A stretch of DNA of 32,311 nt from contig JAIPIQ010000006.1 of NCBI GenBank assembly GCA_021734645.1, positions 1-32,311 of the forward strand, given 5' to 3'. The stretch's first letter is position 1. The number at the start of each line of letters is the position of its first letter. Below the pieces are notes generated by a model, which saw only the letters and a program-made list of their open reading frames with translations, had not been told where the DNA came from and did not search any database. Shown one piece after another: positions 7,900 to 17,558 of the stretch. The position numbers were made by a program, and so were the translations under genes. The stretch comes from Fidelibacterota bacterium (GTDB taxonomy: Bacteria; Verrucomicrobiota; Kiritimatiellia; JAIPIQ01).

Positions 7900-10350
7900 A
7901 TGAGCACAAATGATAAGACGTGCAACAAACGATACGAACCAGCGCCTGTGCGACTGGACGACGGTCAGTCGGTCTTCTACCGGGTGGAGGAGCTGAAGGC
8001 ATGCGGCGTGCATGGCGGCCTGTTCCACGCGACGGCTTCCCCCCACGGCAAGCGCCCCGTCGCCACCGACAGCCTAGGCTCGTTGTTCGGCAAGATGGAG
8101 GAAGTCGGAGGGACAATGGAGCTTGGCATGGAGGCGGCCTGGGTGGCTCCGTGCGTGCTGCGGGTCCGGGTGTTCGAAGGCGCCGATGCGCCGCCGCGCA
8201 AATTGCCTTTGCTGCTGACCGAGCTCGAGACGCTTACTGAGGTGGAATCGAGCGAGGGTGAAGCGCCCCTGTCTTGCCTGCGCTTCATGGGGGAGAAACG
8301 TGGATTCCAGACGATCGAAGCGCCGACTGCTTTCACCGAACTGCGCGGACCGGAGTTGACCGCCCGAGTCTATCGGAATCCGTATCGGCTCGAAATCTTT
8401 ACGCACGACGGACGAACGGTTTGCGGGGTGGACGGGCCTGAGCGTAATGCCTTCGTGCAAAACGACGATCCGGGGCTTGCCCGGGTGCGAAGCGCGGCGG
8501 ACGACCGGGCGCTGTTCACCACAGCCTTCGACTTGGCGCCGGACGAGGCGATCTACGGCTATGGCGAGCGGTTCCGGGATTTCGGTACGCGCCGCGACGA
8601 CCATCTACTGTGGCAGCGGGACGCCTTGGGCACAACGACGGAGCGGAGCTACAAGAATGTTCCGTTCTTCGTTTCCTCGCGGGGGTATGGCGTGTTCGTC
8701 AACACGGTCGGGGCGGTGCACGCCGCGATCGGTACGCGCACGGCCACGAAACATGTCCTGTGCGTGGATGACGATGTTCTGGAGTACTTCATCATCTACG
8801 GGCCGCAACTCACCGATGTGCTCGAACGCTATACGGCGCTGACCGGCAAAGCGCCTGTGCCCCCCTTCTGGTCGTTTGGCGCCTGGTTCAGCCGGTGCAC
8901 CTACACCAGCGCCGACCAGGTGCGCGGGATCGTGGACAAGTTCCGCGAACGCGACATCGGCGTGGATGTGGTCAACCTGGATCCCGGGTGGATGGACCCG
9001 GCCGACTGGGTGTGCGATCTGCAATTCAACGAGCAGGGGTTTCCAGACCCTGCCGCGTTCATACGGGAGCTGCGCGAGCGTGGCGTGCGCGTCTGTTTGT
9101 GGCAACTGCCCTACATAGCGCAACGGTCCAAGCTGTATGCGAAACTCGAGGCGCAGGGTGCGTTCGCATCGGGGAGCCCTTTCGCCGAGACCGTGATCGA
9201 CTACTCCAAGCCTGAGGCCGTCGCCACCCTGCGAGAGGAATTTCTCCGGCTCTTCAAGCTGGGGGCGGCGGTCATCAAGACGGACTTCGGCGAAGAGGCC
9301 CCGGCCGAAGGCAGATACTCGGGAGCACCGGGACGGTTCATGCATAATCTTTACCCGTTTCTCTACAATCAAGCGGTCTTCAACTATACGCGGGAAGCAA
9401 CCGGCGACGGGATTGTTTGGGCACGCTCGGCCTGGGCGGGAAGCCAGCGTTTTCCCATTCACTGGGGCGGCGATGCGACGTCCGATTATCCTAATTTGGC
9501 ATCACAGTTGTATGGCGCCTTGAACCTGGGCATGTCCGGCTTCACCTACTGGAGCTCGGACATCGCCGGGATCACCGGCGTGGCGACACCGGAACTGTAT
9601 GTCCGCTGGGCGCAGTTCGGGGTCTTCAACACGCATATGCGCTTCCACAGCGGTTACCCGGTGGAGCCGTGGGAGTATGGTGAAGAGGCCGAAGCGGCTG
9701 TGCGCGACTGGATTGATTTGCGCTATCGGCTGTTGCCCTACTTGTACGCGCAAGCCCATCAGGCCTCGGGGCGCGGGCTACCCATGATGCGTCCGCTTGT
9801 GCTCATGCATCAGGACGATCCCCATGTCCGCTCGCTGGGGGACCAGTTCTATCTTGGGGAGGATGTGCTGGTCGCCCCGTTGCTGGAGCCGGGAGGTAGT
9901 CGCCGGGTATACTTGCCCGCCGGAGGATGGTACGAACTACTGACGGCCCGGCGGCATGAATCGCGGGGCGAATGGATCGAGTGGCGGGGCAACTTGCGCG
10001 ACTATCCGGTGTTTGTGCGCGCCGGCGCGATCATTCCGCTAGGCCCCAGCCGGCGACATACAGGTGAAGCGCCCGACGGTCCGGTCACACTGCTATATTA
10101 CCCTGGCCCGGCCGGCCAGACGGCGTTTGTCGAACCGGATGATCATGTGGAAATCCGGCACCAGCCGGTTAAGGAAGGCGTCGAAATTGCCATCGGGGCG
10201 CGGCGTCCCGGCCGGCCATGGGCGCTTATGGCGGTGAGCGCAGCGGCCGTTGCGGCCTGCCCTGGGTGTCTGGGGCCCTTACTCCCGGCATTTCCAGTCA
10301 CACTCCTTGCAGGCCATGAAGCCTGTCAAATCAGTGTTGCCTTCTCATGA
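7900..10350 (+). CDS. Glycoside hydrolase family 31 (alpha-xylosidase/alpha-glucosidase type)
   Basis: GH31 hallmarks: VDVVNLDPGWMDPADWVCDLQFNEQGFPDP, AAVIKTDFGEEAP, VWARSAWAGSQRFPIHWGGDATSDYPNLASQLYGALNLGMSGFTYWSSDIAG, LPYLYAQAHQASGRGLPMMRPL. Confidence 0.92.
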   Translation: MSTNDKTCNKRYEPAPVRLDDGQSVFYRVEELKACGVHGGLFHATASPHGKRPVATDSLGSLFGKMEEVGGTMELGMEAAWVAPCVLRVRVFEGADAPPRKLPLLLTELETLTEVESSEGEAPLSCLRFMGEKRGFQTIEAPTAFTELRGPELTARVYRNPYRLEIFTHDGRTVCGVDGPERNAFVQNDDPGLARVRSAADDRALFTTAFDLAPDEAIYGYGERFRDFGTRRDDHLLWQRDALGTTTERSYKNVPFFVSSRGYGVFVNTVGAVHAAIGTRTATKHVLCVDDDVLEYFIIYGPQLTDVLERYTALTGKAPVPPFWSFGAWFSRCTYTSADQVRGIVDKFRERDIGVDVVNLDPGWMDPADWVCDLQFNEQGFPDPAAFIRELRERGVRVCLWQLPYIAQRSKLYAKLEAQGAFASGSPFAETVIDYSKPEAVATLREEFLRLFKLGAAVIKTDFGEEAPAEGRYSGAPGRFMHNLYPFLYNQAVFNYTREATGDGIVWARSAWAGSQRFPIHWGGDATSDYPNLASQLYGALNLGMSGFTYWSSDIAGITGVATPELYVRWAQFGVFNTHMRFHSGYPVEPWEYGEEAEAAVRDWIDLRYRLLPYLYAQAHQASGRGLPMMRPLVLMHQDDPHVRSLGDQFYLGEDVLVAPLLEPGGSRRVYLPAGGWYELLTARRHESRGEWIEWRGNLRDYPVFVRAGAIIPLGPSRRHTGEAPDGPVTLLYYPGPAGQTAFVEPDDHVEIRHQPVKEGVEIAIGARRPGRPWALMAVSAAAVAACPGCLGPLLPAFPVTLLAGHEACQISVAFS

Positions 10351-12521
10351 AGAGAAATCGTGATCACGCAATGACATTCTATCCGTATGGCACCCAATAT
10401 CACCGGGCGCCGACGCCGCTGCCCGAGGAGTGGGACGGCGACCTCTGCGAGATCGCGCGCAAGGGCTATACGCATGTGCAATTCCGCCCCCAATGGCGCT
10501 GGCACGAGCGGTTGCGGGGAAGTGCGACCTGGGATGACCTGGACCGGCTGTTCGACCTGGCGGCGAAACATGGCTTGCGGGTGATCCTCAAGCCGATGCT
10601 CGAGACCGCGCCGGACTGGGTGTTCCAGGAACTCGGCGGCACACGCATCGGCTTCCACGGCGTACCCATCAGCCCGTTTGCCCATGGCGCCTACTATGTT
10701 GGCGGGTGGTGGCCCTGCTTCGACAATCCGGCCGTGGTCGAGGCTGCCGCCTCGTTTGTCCGCGAGCTGGTCGCCCGCTACCACCAGCATCCGGCCTTGT
10801 GGTTCTACAATGCCTGGAACGAACCGGTCAGCCGCCCCCTCGGCGCCTGCCACTGCGCGCATTCGCAGCAGTCCTATCGCGACTGGCTGAAGCGGCGCTA
10901 CGGCACCATCGAAGAGTTGAACGCGGCGTTCGGCAAGGCTTGGACCTCATTCGATACCGTTCGCGCTCCCGAGGCGGCCGCCGACTATGTCGAGATGTTC
11001 CTCTGGCGCAAGTGGGCTGGATTCGCAGTCGCCGAGCAGGTTCGCTTTGTGGCCGAGGCAATCCGGGCCATTGATTCGGACGCTCACGTCATGGTGCATA
11101 CCGGCGGCTCGTTGGTCGCGCAGGATGCCGCCTGGGCGGTCAGCGACGATTTTCAGAACGCTGCCCATGTGGATCGCTACGGAACGTCTTTCTGGGTGCC
11201 GTTGCATCCGAAAACGCCCATTGACCATGCCGCTCCCGAATTCCAGTCGTCCTGGCTGCGGCGCGTTGACCCCGACTACTGGTGTCAGGAGTTCTACCCC
11301 AATCACGGCAACTGGTGTCGGCCGCCCGAGCCGCAAACCCTCAAGAGCCTCGTCTGGTCGGCCATTTTCGGTGGCGCCGGTGGGTTCACCTTCTGGCAAT
11401 ACCGCTCCGAGCGTCTCGGCAACGAAGCGAATGGCCACGGATTGCGCAATATTGACGGCTCGGCGACCCCGCGTAGCCAGGTGGCCGATCGCATTGCAGC
11501 CATCCTGAGGGAATATGGCCCGCGCCTGCTCAATACCCGCCGGATTCCGTCACCCGTCGCATTGCTCTACAGCCATGATTCCGACTTGATCAGCCGCATC
11601 CAGGCCATGCCCGATAAGGTGGCCGACCTCTCCCATGAGCCCGATCGGGTAAACTACCCTTACAAGCGAGCCATTCGCGCCGCCCACACGCTCCATATGC
11701 AGGCGGGAATCGCCCCCGACTGGGTGGTTCCCGGCGACAACTTAGACGCGGTCGAACTCCTGCATGTGACCGCCGCTGAAATGAGCGCTGCGAAAACCGC
11801 CGACTGGTTGCGCGAGTTCGTGCGGCGCGGCGGAAATCTCATCGTCGAATTCCCATTCGCCTGCCGCGATCACCGCACCTGGGTGTCTCCACGCCGGCCT
11901 GACTACGGCCTTGATGACCTGCTCGGCGCCGTTGAAAGGGACCGGGTGGAGGCAACGGCCGAGGATATTGCGGAGTTCGCAAACGGCGTGCGCATACCCG
12001 CATCCGACTGGCGGATCGAGCTGACCGCCACAACCGGCGAGGTGCTGGCCAAGTGGCCCAACGGTTCCGCCGCCGCCCTGCGCAATCGCTACGGCAATGG
12101 CAGTGTTTGGGTTCTCGGCCTCAGTCTCTCGCTGGCTTTCCTCGATCAGCCGCGGGATCCATCCGCCACGCAGTTCGCAAATCTGCTTGATACCATGTCA
12201 TTGCCGGATCTGGCCCGGCGTTGTCCAGACGCGCAGATCTTGCGCCGTTGCGGCCCGAACCACGAAGTCTGGTTCGTCCGCAACATTGGCGGCGACACAG
12301 CCCGTCTGTCCCTCCCGGCCGCCCCCACGGCCGTTTGGGACGCTGACGGAGCCGAATGCACCGACACTGAGCTGGTCTTGTCGCCCGGCGCCTTCTGGGT
12401 GGGCGAACTGCGAAGTCCGGTGGCGCCTGATCCGCACGGCCGTGGGCAAGGGGCCCCGCGGAGGCCGACGCGGGATTTCGGCGTCACTCGAGGCGCAATC
12501 AGAAAGGGAAAGGCAGGATGA
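10347..12521 (+). CDS. Glycoside hydrolase family 42-like beta-galactosidase
   Basis: TPLPEEWDGDLCEIARKGYTHVQFRPQWRWHE, WFYNAWNEP, CHCAHSQQSYRDWLKRRYGTIEELNAAFGKAWTSF are GH42 signatures. ATGA overlap with the preceding stop. Confidence 0.88.
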   Translation: MKRNRDHAMTFYPYGTQYHRAPTPLPEEWDGDLCEIARKGYTHVQFRPQWRWHERLRGSATWDDLDRLFDLAAKHGLRVILKPMLETAPDWVFQELGGTRIGFHGVPISPFAHGAYYVGGWWPCFDNPAVVEAAASFVRELVARYHQHPALWFYNAWNEPVSRPLGACHCAHSQQSYRDWLKRRYGTIEELNAAFGKAWTSFDTVRAPEAAADYVEMFLWRKWAGFAVAEQVRFVAEAIRAIDSDAHVMVHTGGSLVAQDAAWAVSDDFQNAAHVDRYGTSFWVPLHPKTPIDHAAPEFQSSWLRRVDPDYWCQEFYPNHGNWCRPPEPQTLKSLVWSAIFGGAGGFTFWQYRSERLGNEANGHGLRNIDGSATPRSQVADRIAAILREYGPRLLNTRRIPSPVALLYSHDSDLISRIQAMPDKVADLSHEPDRVNYPYKRAIRAAHTLHMQAGIAPDWVVPGDNLDAVELLHVTAAEMSAAKTADWLREFVRRGGNLIVEFPFACRDHRTWVSPRRPDYGLDDLLGAVERDRVEATAEDIAEFANGVRIPASDWRIELTATTGEVLAKWPNGSAAALRNRYGNGSVWVLGLSLSLAFLDQPRDPSATQFANLLDTMSLPDLARRCPDAQILRRCGPNHEVWFVRNIGGDTARLSLPAAPTAVWDADGAECTDTELVLSPGAFWVGELRSPVAPDPHGRGQGAPRRPTRDFGVTRGAIRKGKAG

Positions 12522-13489
12522 CGCCGAAAGAATCGTTCATAGCGGCACTTACGCGACAGGCGCCCAGAGGGCGTGTGCCGCATTTCGAATTGGAGTTTTT
12601 TCTCACCATGGAGGCGTTTGGTCGCGTACATCCATCGCAGCGTCAATATCGTCAGTGGGACCAGATGTCCGAACGGGAGCAAACACTCCACAGAAAGGAT
12701 GTCGCCGATCTACACGTTACTGTGGCACGCCGATACGATCATGCGGGCATGCTGTTCCATGTCCCCGAGGGCTGGCAAGATCAGGACACGCGGTCGTCCA
12801 TCGAACATATTCGCGAGCTGTCCGGTCAGGATTACTTGATCACGCTGCACGGTGACGCGACATACGCGCTCCCCGACGGCAACGATATGATGGATTTCGT
12901 GATGAAGATATCCGAACAACCGAAGGAGATGAAAGAAGACGCCCAACGTCGGGTGAATCAAGCCTTGGAGCGAGGCGCACAAATCAAGAGTTGGGGTGTT
13001 CTGGACGGCTTCTGTTTGTGCGCGGACTATTGCTTCAATGATAATCCTTTTCTGTCCCCGGGCATGTTTGACGATTTCGTGACCCCCTATCTGGCTCAAC
13101 TGGTGGCCGGATATCGCGAGCTGGGCTTCTACGTCATCAAGCACACGGATGGAAACATCATGCCGATTCTGGATTCACTTGTGTCAACCCGTCCGCATGC
13201 CCTGCACAGCATTGATCCCCAGGGTGGCGTGGAACTGGCCGAGGTAAAGCGTCAAGTGGGCGACGAAGTCTGCCTGATCGGAAACGTCAACTGTGCGTTG
13301 CTTCAAACAGGAACGGATGACGAGGCGGCCGCCGACGTCAGGCGGGCGCTCGCACAGGGGATGCCTGGCGGCGGGTATGTTTTCGGCACCAGCAACTGCA
13401 TATACACGGGCATGAGTCTGGAGCGATACGAATTGATGTTGGATATCTGGCGTAGAGAAGGAAGCTATGATCGAGATCCACCGAGATGA
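12518..13489 (+). CDS. Uroporphyrinogen decarboxylase (URO-D)/MtaA-CmuA-like family protein
   Basis: Family-like segments YVIKHTDGNIMPILDSLVS, HSIDPQGGVELAEVKRQVGDEVCLIGNVNCALLQTGT and GMPGGGYVFGTSNC. ATGA overlap with the GH42 stop. Confidence 0.8.
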   Translation: MTPKESFIAALTRQAPRGRVPHFELEFFLTMEAFGRVHPSQRQYRQWDQMSEREQTLHRKDVADLHVTVARRYDHAGMLFHVPEGWQDQDTRSSIEHIRELSGQDYLITLHGDATYALPDGNDMMDFVMKISEQPKEMKEDAQRRVNQALERGAQIKSWGVLDGFCLCADYCFNDNPFLSPGMFDDFVTPYLAQLVAGYRELGFYVIKHTDGNIMPILDSLVSTRPHALHSIDPQGGVELAEVKRQVGDEVCLIGNVNCALLQTGTDDEAAADVRRALAQGMPGGGYVFGTSNCIYTGMSLERYELMLDIWRREGSYDRDPPR

Positions 13490-13508
13490 AAGGCATTGAT
13501 GGAGAACC

Positions 13509-15131
13509 ATGAAGCGGACCCTGTTCATCAACGAGGACGACAGTCATTTCACCTCCTACCATCCGCGCGCGGACATGACCCGCGAGGGGATCGAGCGACT
13601 GGCCGACTTCTACTGCGACAATACACAGGTTGCGGGCGTGCTATTCTGCGTGAACTACCAGAAGGCCCTGTACAAGAGCGCGGTCTGGGAGTACCTCTGC
13701 GACGGCTACGACCCGGGTGGCCCGGATGACCAGCTGTTCCTGCGGCACGTCGACCTCAGCACCGGTGGCCACGGGCGACACATGCTCGACAATATGCTCG
13801 CACTCGACCGCCAGGGATTGGACCGCTACCAGCTCTGGATCGACCGTTGCCGCCGCTACGGGGTCGAAGGCTGGCTGACCCTGCGCATGAACGACTGTCA
13901 CGGCCTGCAAGAGTACCGGCAGACTATCGAGCAGCAGACCGGCGCCTACCACGGTTGGGCGCTGATGTTCCCTTCGCAACAGTGGAAGGCCCATCCCGAA
14001 TGGCGGCGGGCGACATACCGCGAGGAACGCAGTCTGGAGGGCGCCTTCGACTTCGGGCTGGCCGAAGTGCGCAGGCATCATTTGAAACTGGTGGCCGAGG
14101 CGCTTGAAAAGTGGGACCTGGACGGCATTGAGCTGGACTGGTTGCGCTGGGGCATGCATTTCCGGCCCGGTTGCGAATCCGAATGCCGCGTTCTCCTGAC
14201 GGGGTTCATGGAGGCCGTTCGTGCGTTGGTCCGCGAGGCCGAACATCGGCTCGGGCATCCGGTCAAGCTGGGTGTGCGCATCCCCGCCGAGATCGAGGTG
14301 TGTGAGGCGCTGGGCTATGATCCCCTGGTTTGGGCGACAGAGAAACTGGCGGATCAGGTGACCCTGTCGTCCTTCGGTGGGATGTCGCTTGGCTGCGCTC
14401 CAATTGCCCTGTGGCGGCGCGTCCTGGGCGATGACGTGCGTTTGCTCGCCCACTGCTGCGGCGTCCAGGCACCCTACACGGCGCTGGGGCTCACCGGCCT
14501 CTTCGAACATGACGATCTGCTGCGCGGCGAAGCCGCCGCACTGCTGAACCGGGGCGTGGACGGGTTGTACTTTTTCAACAAGTGCTACGAGGAAAGCTCC
14601 CGCCCAGCCGAATTCAAACAACTCCTGCAAACCCTGGGCGCGGCGGAAACGTTGCGGGATCAACCACGCGCCCACCTGCCCGGCCACGGCGTCGCCGCGC
14701 CCGGCGTGCCGGCCCGCGGTCAACTGCCCGTTCCGTTGACAAATCCTTCCGTCGGCTATGACTATGCCCGTCTGGAATCAAGCATCACGCTGCGGCTCGA
14801 TACCGGTTTCGTTCCGGCGCTGGATGCCGGGGTCATGCTATACTTGGGCTTTTCGGAAACCATCGAGCTGGCCGAACACAGCGAACTCCGCATCAACGGG
14901 CGGGTGCTCGCGCGGGTCGCGGACACCAGTGGCGCGGTACTGCGCAATAACCAGATTGAGCGTTGCCTGGCCCCTCTGGCGCAGGCCATCCCGTTTCTGC
15001 TGGCTTACCGGGTTCCGCCCGAGTTCCTGCACCCCGCCGAGAATGTTGTCGAGCTGAGCGGCTTCACCGGCGCCGCCGAGTTGCGCTGGGCGGAGCTTGG
15101 TGTGCGGGCCATTGCCGATCGTGAACGATGA
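13509..15131 (+). CDS. Uncharacterised glycoside hydrolase-like (TIM-barrel, GHL-type) protein
   Basis: WDLDGIELDWLRWGMHFRPG (strand-end acidic motif), VKLGVRIPAEIEVCEALGYDPLVWATEKLADQVTLSS; C-terminal beta-sandwich-like region. Preceded by ggaga. Confidence 0.55.
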   Translation: MKRTLFINEDDSHFTSYHPRADMTREGIERLADFYCDNTQVAGVLFCVNYQKALYKSAVWEYLCDGYDPGGPDDQLFLRHVDLSTGGHGRHMLDNMLALDRQGLDRYQLWIDRCRRYGVEGWLTLRMNDCHGLQEYRQTIEQQTGAYHGWALMFPSQQWKAHPEWRRATYREERSLEGAFDFGLAEVRRHHLKLVAEALEKWDLDGIELDWLRWGMHFRPGCESECRVLLTGFMEAVRALVREAEHRLGHPVKLGVRIPAEIEVCEALGYDPLVWATEKLADQVTLSSFGGMSLGCAPIALWRRVLGDDVRLLAHCCGVQAPYTALGLTGLFEHDDLLRGEAAALLNRGVDGLYFFNKCYEESSRPAEFKQLLQTLGAAETLRDQPRAHLPGHGVAAPGVPARGQLPVPLTNPSVGYDYARLESSITLRLDTGFVPALDAGVMLYLGFSETIELAEHSELRINGRVLARVADTSGAVLRNNQIERCLAPLAQAIPFLLAYRVPPEFLHPAENVVELSGFTGAAELRWAELGVRAIADRER

Positions 15132-17515
15132 CGGTTGCGAAAACCCTTGACGGGGCGCTGAAAATGGGGCCTCGTGTGCGAATGCCCAAACAGGATTCCA
15201 CTTCGGCCGCGTCGGCGCGGACTTTGTCCTTTCGGCGGCCTGAATTGCTGGCGCCGGCGGGGAGTCCGGCGGCGGCTTGCGCGGCGCTGCATTACGGGGC
15301 CGATGCGATTTATCTGGGGTTGACCCGGTTTTCGGCGCGGGCGGAGGCGGTCAATTTTTCGCCGGAGGAGTTGGCGGCGGTATTGGGGTTGGCCCATACG
15401 CTGACGCCGCGTCGCCGGGTGTATGTGACGGTGAATACGTTGGTGCGCGAGTCGGAACTTGAGGCATTGTTGGCGGAGTTGGCGCTGCTCGAGGAGCTGG
15501 GGGTGGATGCAGTGCTGGTGCAGGATCTGGGGGTGGTGGGTTTGTTGCGGCGGCATTTTCCGCATTTGGCTTGGCACGCCAGCACGCAGATGGCCGTGCA
15601 TAATCTGGCGGGCGCCCGGGCGCTGGCGGAAATGGGGTGTGCGCGCGTGGTGCTGGCGCGCGAGCTGGACCTTGAGGAGATTGGTCGGATCACAGCCGGG
15701 GGCGGTCTTGAGACGGAAGTGTTTGTGCATGGGGCCCTGTGCTATTCCTATAGCGGGCTGTGCCTGTACTCGGCGCTGACCCAGGGCCGCAGCGGCAACC
15801 GGGGGCGGTGTGCGTATGGCTGCCGCGAGGCCTGCGTCGGCGCCCCGCGCCTGCCGTTTTCGATGCGCGATCTGGACCGTTCGGCGGCGCTCGAGGCCTT
15901 GACCCAAGCGGGCGTCGCCGCGTTCAAGCTCGAAGGGCGGATGAAGAGCCCGCTGTACGTGGCGGCCGTCACGGATTTTTACCGGCGGCTGATTGATGGC
16001 GAATTGGCGGGGGCGGACCTTTCCCGGCGGCGCGCGGATATTCAGACGCTGTTCAGTCGGCCGGTCACGAGCCTGGGGTTGCGGGGCGGAGACCAGGAAC
16101 CGGTGATTGACGCGGTGCATACGGGGCATCGGGGCGCGCTGGTGGGCCGTGTGTCCCGCACGGTCCTCGAGCGGAACGGTGAGCTGTGGCTCGAGTTCGA
16201 GTGCGAACGGGAGCTCGAGAAACACGACGGCTTGCAGGTGGACCTGCCCGAGCAGATCCAGCCCTATGGTTTCGCGGTGACCGGACTGAAGCCCCTCGAG
16301 GGCCGGTCGGCCGTGCGCGCGGGGCCGGGTTGGCTGGCCGTATTGCTGCCCGCCGATGCGCCGGTGTTGCCTGCGGGCGCCCGCGTGTATTGCGCTTCCT
16401 CCCAGGCCGTCAAACGCAGCTATCCCTTTCCCGCCCTGCGGCCCACCGTCCATCGCCAGCCCCGCCCCCTGACGCTGGCCGTCCGTCTGCAGCCCTCGGG
16501 CGCCGAACTCGAAGCGCAAAGCACGACCCCCGCCGGGGCAACGGTCTGCGCCTCCGTGCGCCTGGACGGTCCGCTGGCGCCGGCCCGTAATCCGGCGGGG
16601 ACTCAGGCCGCCCTCGAGAAAGCCTGGGCGCGCGCCGGCGAAGCCGGTTGGGAAGCCGCCGCCTTGACCATCGAGAATCCGGCCGGCGTCTTTCTGCCGC
16701 CCAGCCAGGCCAATGCCGCGCGGCGGATCCTGTGCGCCGAGCTTGGGACCGCGTGGGATGCACAGCAGGCCGCGCGGCTGGCCGAAATCACGCTGGACTT
16801 GGCGGCGTCTCCCGCGCCGCCGTCTCCGGGCGCTGCCGCCGGTTGGTTCGTCAAAGTGGGCGCCCTGACGGATCTCGCCCGAGCTGCCCAATGGGCGCGC
16901 GGCCCCCTGACCGAGTGTATCCTCGAAGTGCCGCCCCCTTGGCCGGATCCGGACGCACTGTGCCTCGCCTTGGCGGCGAGTCCCGCGCCCGTGCGTCTGG
17001 CCCTGCCGCCCATTCTGCGGGCGGGCGATGAATCAACGGCCCTCGAGTGGGTGCGGCGCGGCCTGGCGGCGGGGCTGACCCGCTGGGAAGCCGCCAATGG
17101 GGGCGCGCTGTGGATCTTGCGCCAGGCCGGCGCGACGGATATCACCGGCGACTGGCCGCTCTACACCTGCAATCATGCGGCCTGGGCGCAATGGCAGGCG
17201 CTGGGCCTGCGCGCCGTAGTGCTGGCCCCGGAAGACGAACCCGAAAACTGGGGTCGCCTCCTGAGTCAATACGGCGCCGCTTTGCAAGTGCCCGTGGAAA
17301 TGTATGCCCCGCTCTTTATCTCCGCCCACCAACCGGCTGACGGCCCCGGCCCGCGCCGCACCCGCGCCGGACTCGCCCTGCACACCCTCGAACGAGGCGG
17401 CGTATTCTATACCGTTGCCGATACCCCCTGGCGCTGCCCCGTCGCCACCGAAACCCTGCGCGCCGCAGGCGCGCAAGCCTGGCGCGTGGACCATACCCTG
17501 CCGCCCGACGCCTGA
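15128..17515 (+). CDS. Peptidase U32 family / RNA hydroxylase-like protein (RlhA/TrhP type)
   Basis: PELLAPAGSPAAACAALHYGADAIYLG, VHGALCYSYSGLCLYSALTQGRSGNRGRCAYGCREAC, FKLEGRMKSPLYVAAVTDFYRR are U32 hallmarks. ATGA overlap with the upstream gene. Confidence 0.9.
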   Translation: MTVAKTLDGALKMGPRVRMPKQDSTSAASARTLSFRRPELLAPAGSPAAACAALHYGADAIYLGLTRFSARAEAVNFSPEELAAVLGLAHTLTPRRRVYVTVNTLVRESELEALLAELALLEELGVDAVLVQDLGVVGLLRRHFPHLAWHASTQMAVHNLAGARALAEMGCARVVLARELDLEEIGRITAGGGLETEVFVHGALCYSYSGLCLYSALTQGRSGNRGRCAYGCREACVGAPRLPFSMRDLDRSAALEALTQAGVAAFKLEGRMKSPLYVAAVTDFYRRLIDGELAGADLSRRRADIQTLFSRPVTSLGLRGGDQEPVIDAVHTGHRGALVGRVSRTVLERNGELWLEFECERELEKHDGLQVDLPEQIQPYGFAVTGLKPLEGRSAVRAGPGWLAVLLPADAPVLPAGARVYCASSQAVKRSYPFPALRPTVHRQPRPLTLAVRLQPSGAELEAQSTTPAGATVCASVRLDGPLAPARNPAGTQAALEKAWARAGEAGWEAAALTIENPAGVFLPPSQANAARRILCAELGTAWDAQQAARLAEITLDLAASPAPPSPGAAAGWFVKVGALTDLARAAQWARGPLTECILEVPPPWPDPDALCLALAASPAPVRLALPPILRAGDESTALEWVRRGLAAGLTRWEAANGGALWILRQAGATDITGDWPLYTCNHAAWAQWQALGLRAVVLAPEDEPENWGRLLSQYGAALQVPVEMYAPLFISAHQPADGPGPRRTRAGLALHTLERGGVFYTVADTPWRCPVATETLRAAGAQAWRVDHTLPPDA

Positions 17516-17558
17516 CCCCAGCCTTCCAGTTACAGGCCCATATGGCGCGCGCCGCCGC

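Noticed and set aside
6579-7928. 449-aa minus-strand ORF
   Set aside because: Antisense to the DUF5696-like gene and without recognisable domains.
15005-16891. 628-aa minus-strand ORF
   Set aside because: Antisense to the clear U32 gene; low-complexity Arg/Gln/Gly translation with no motifs.
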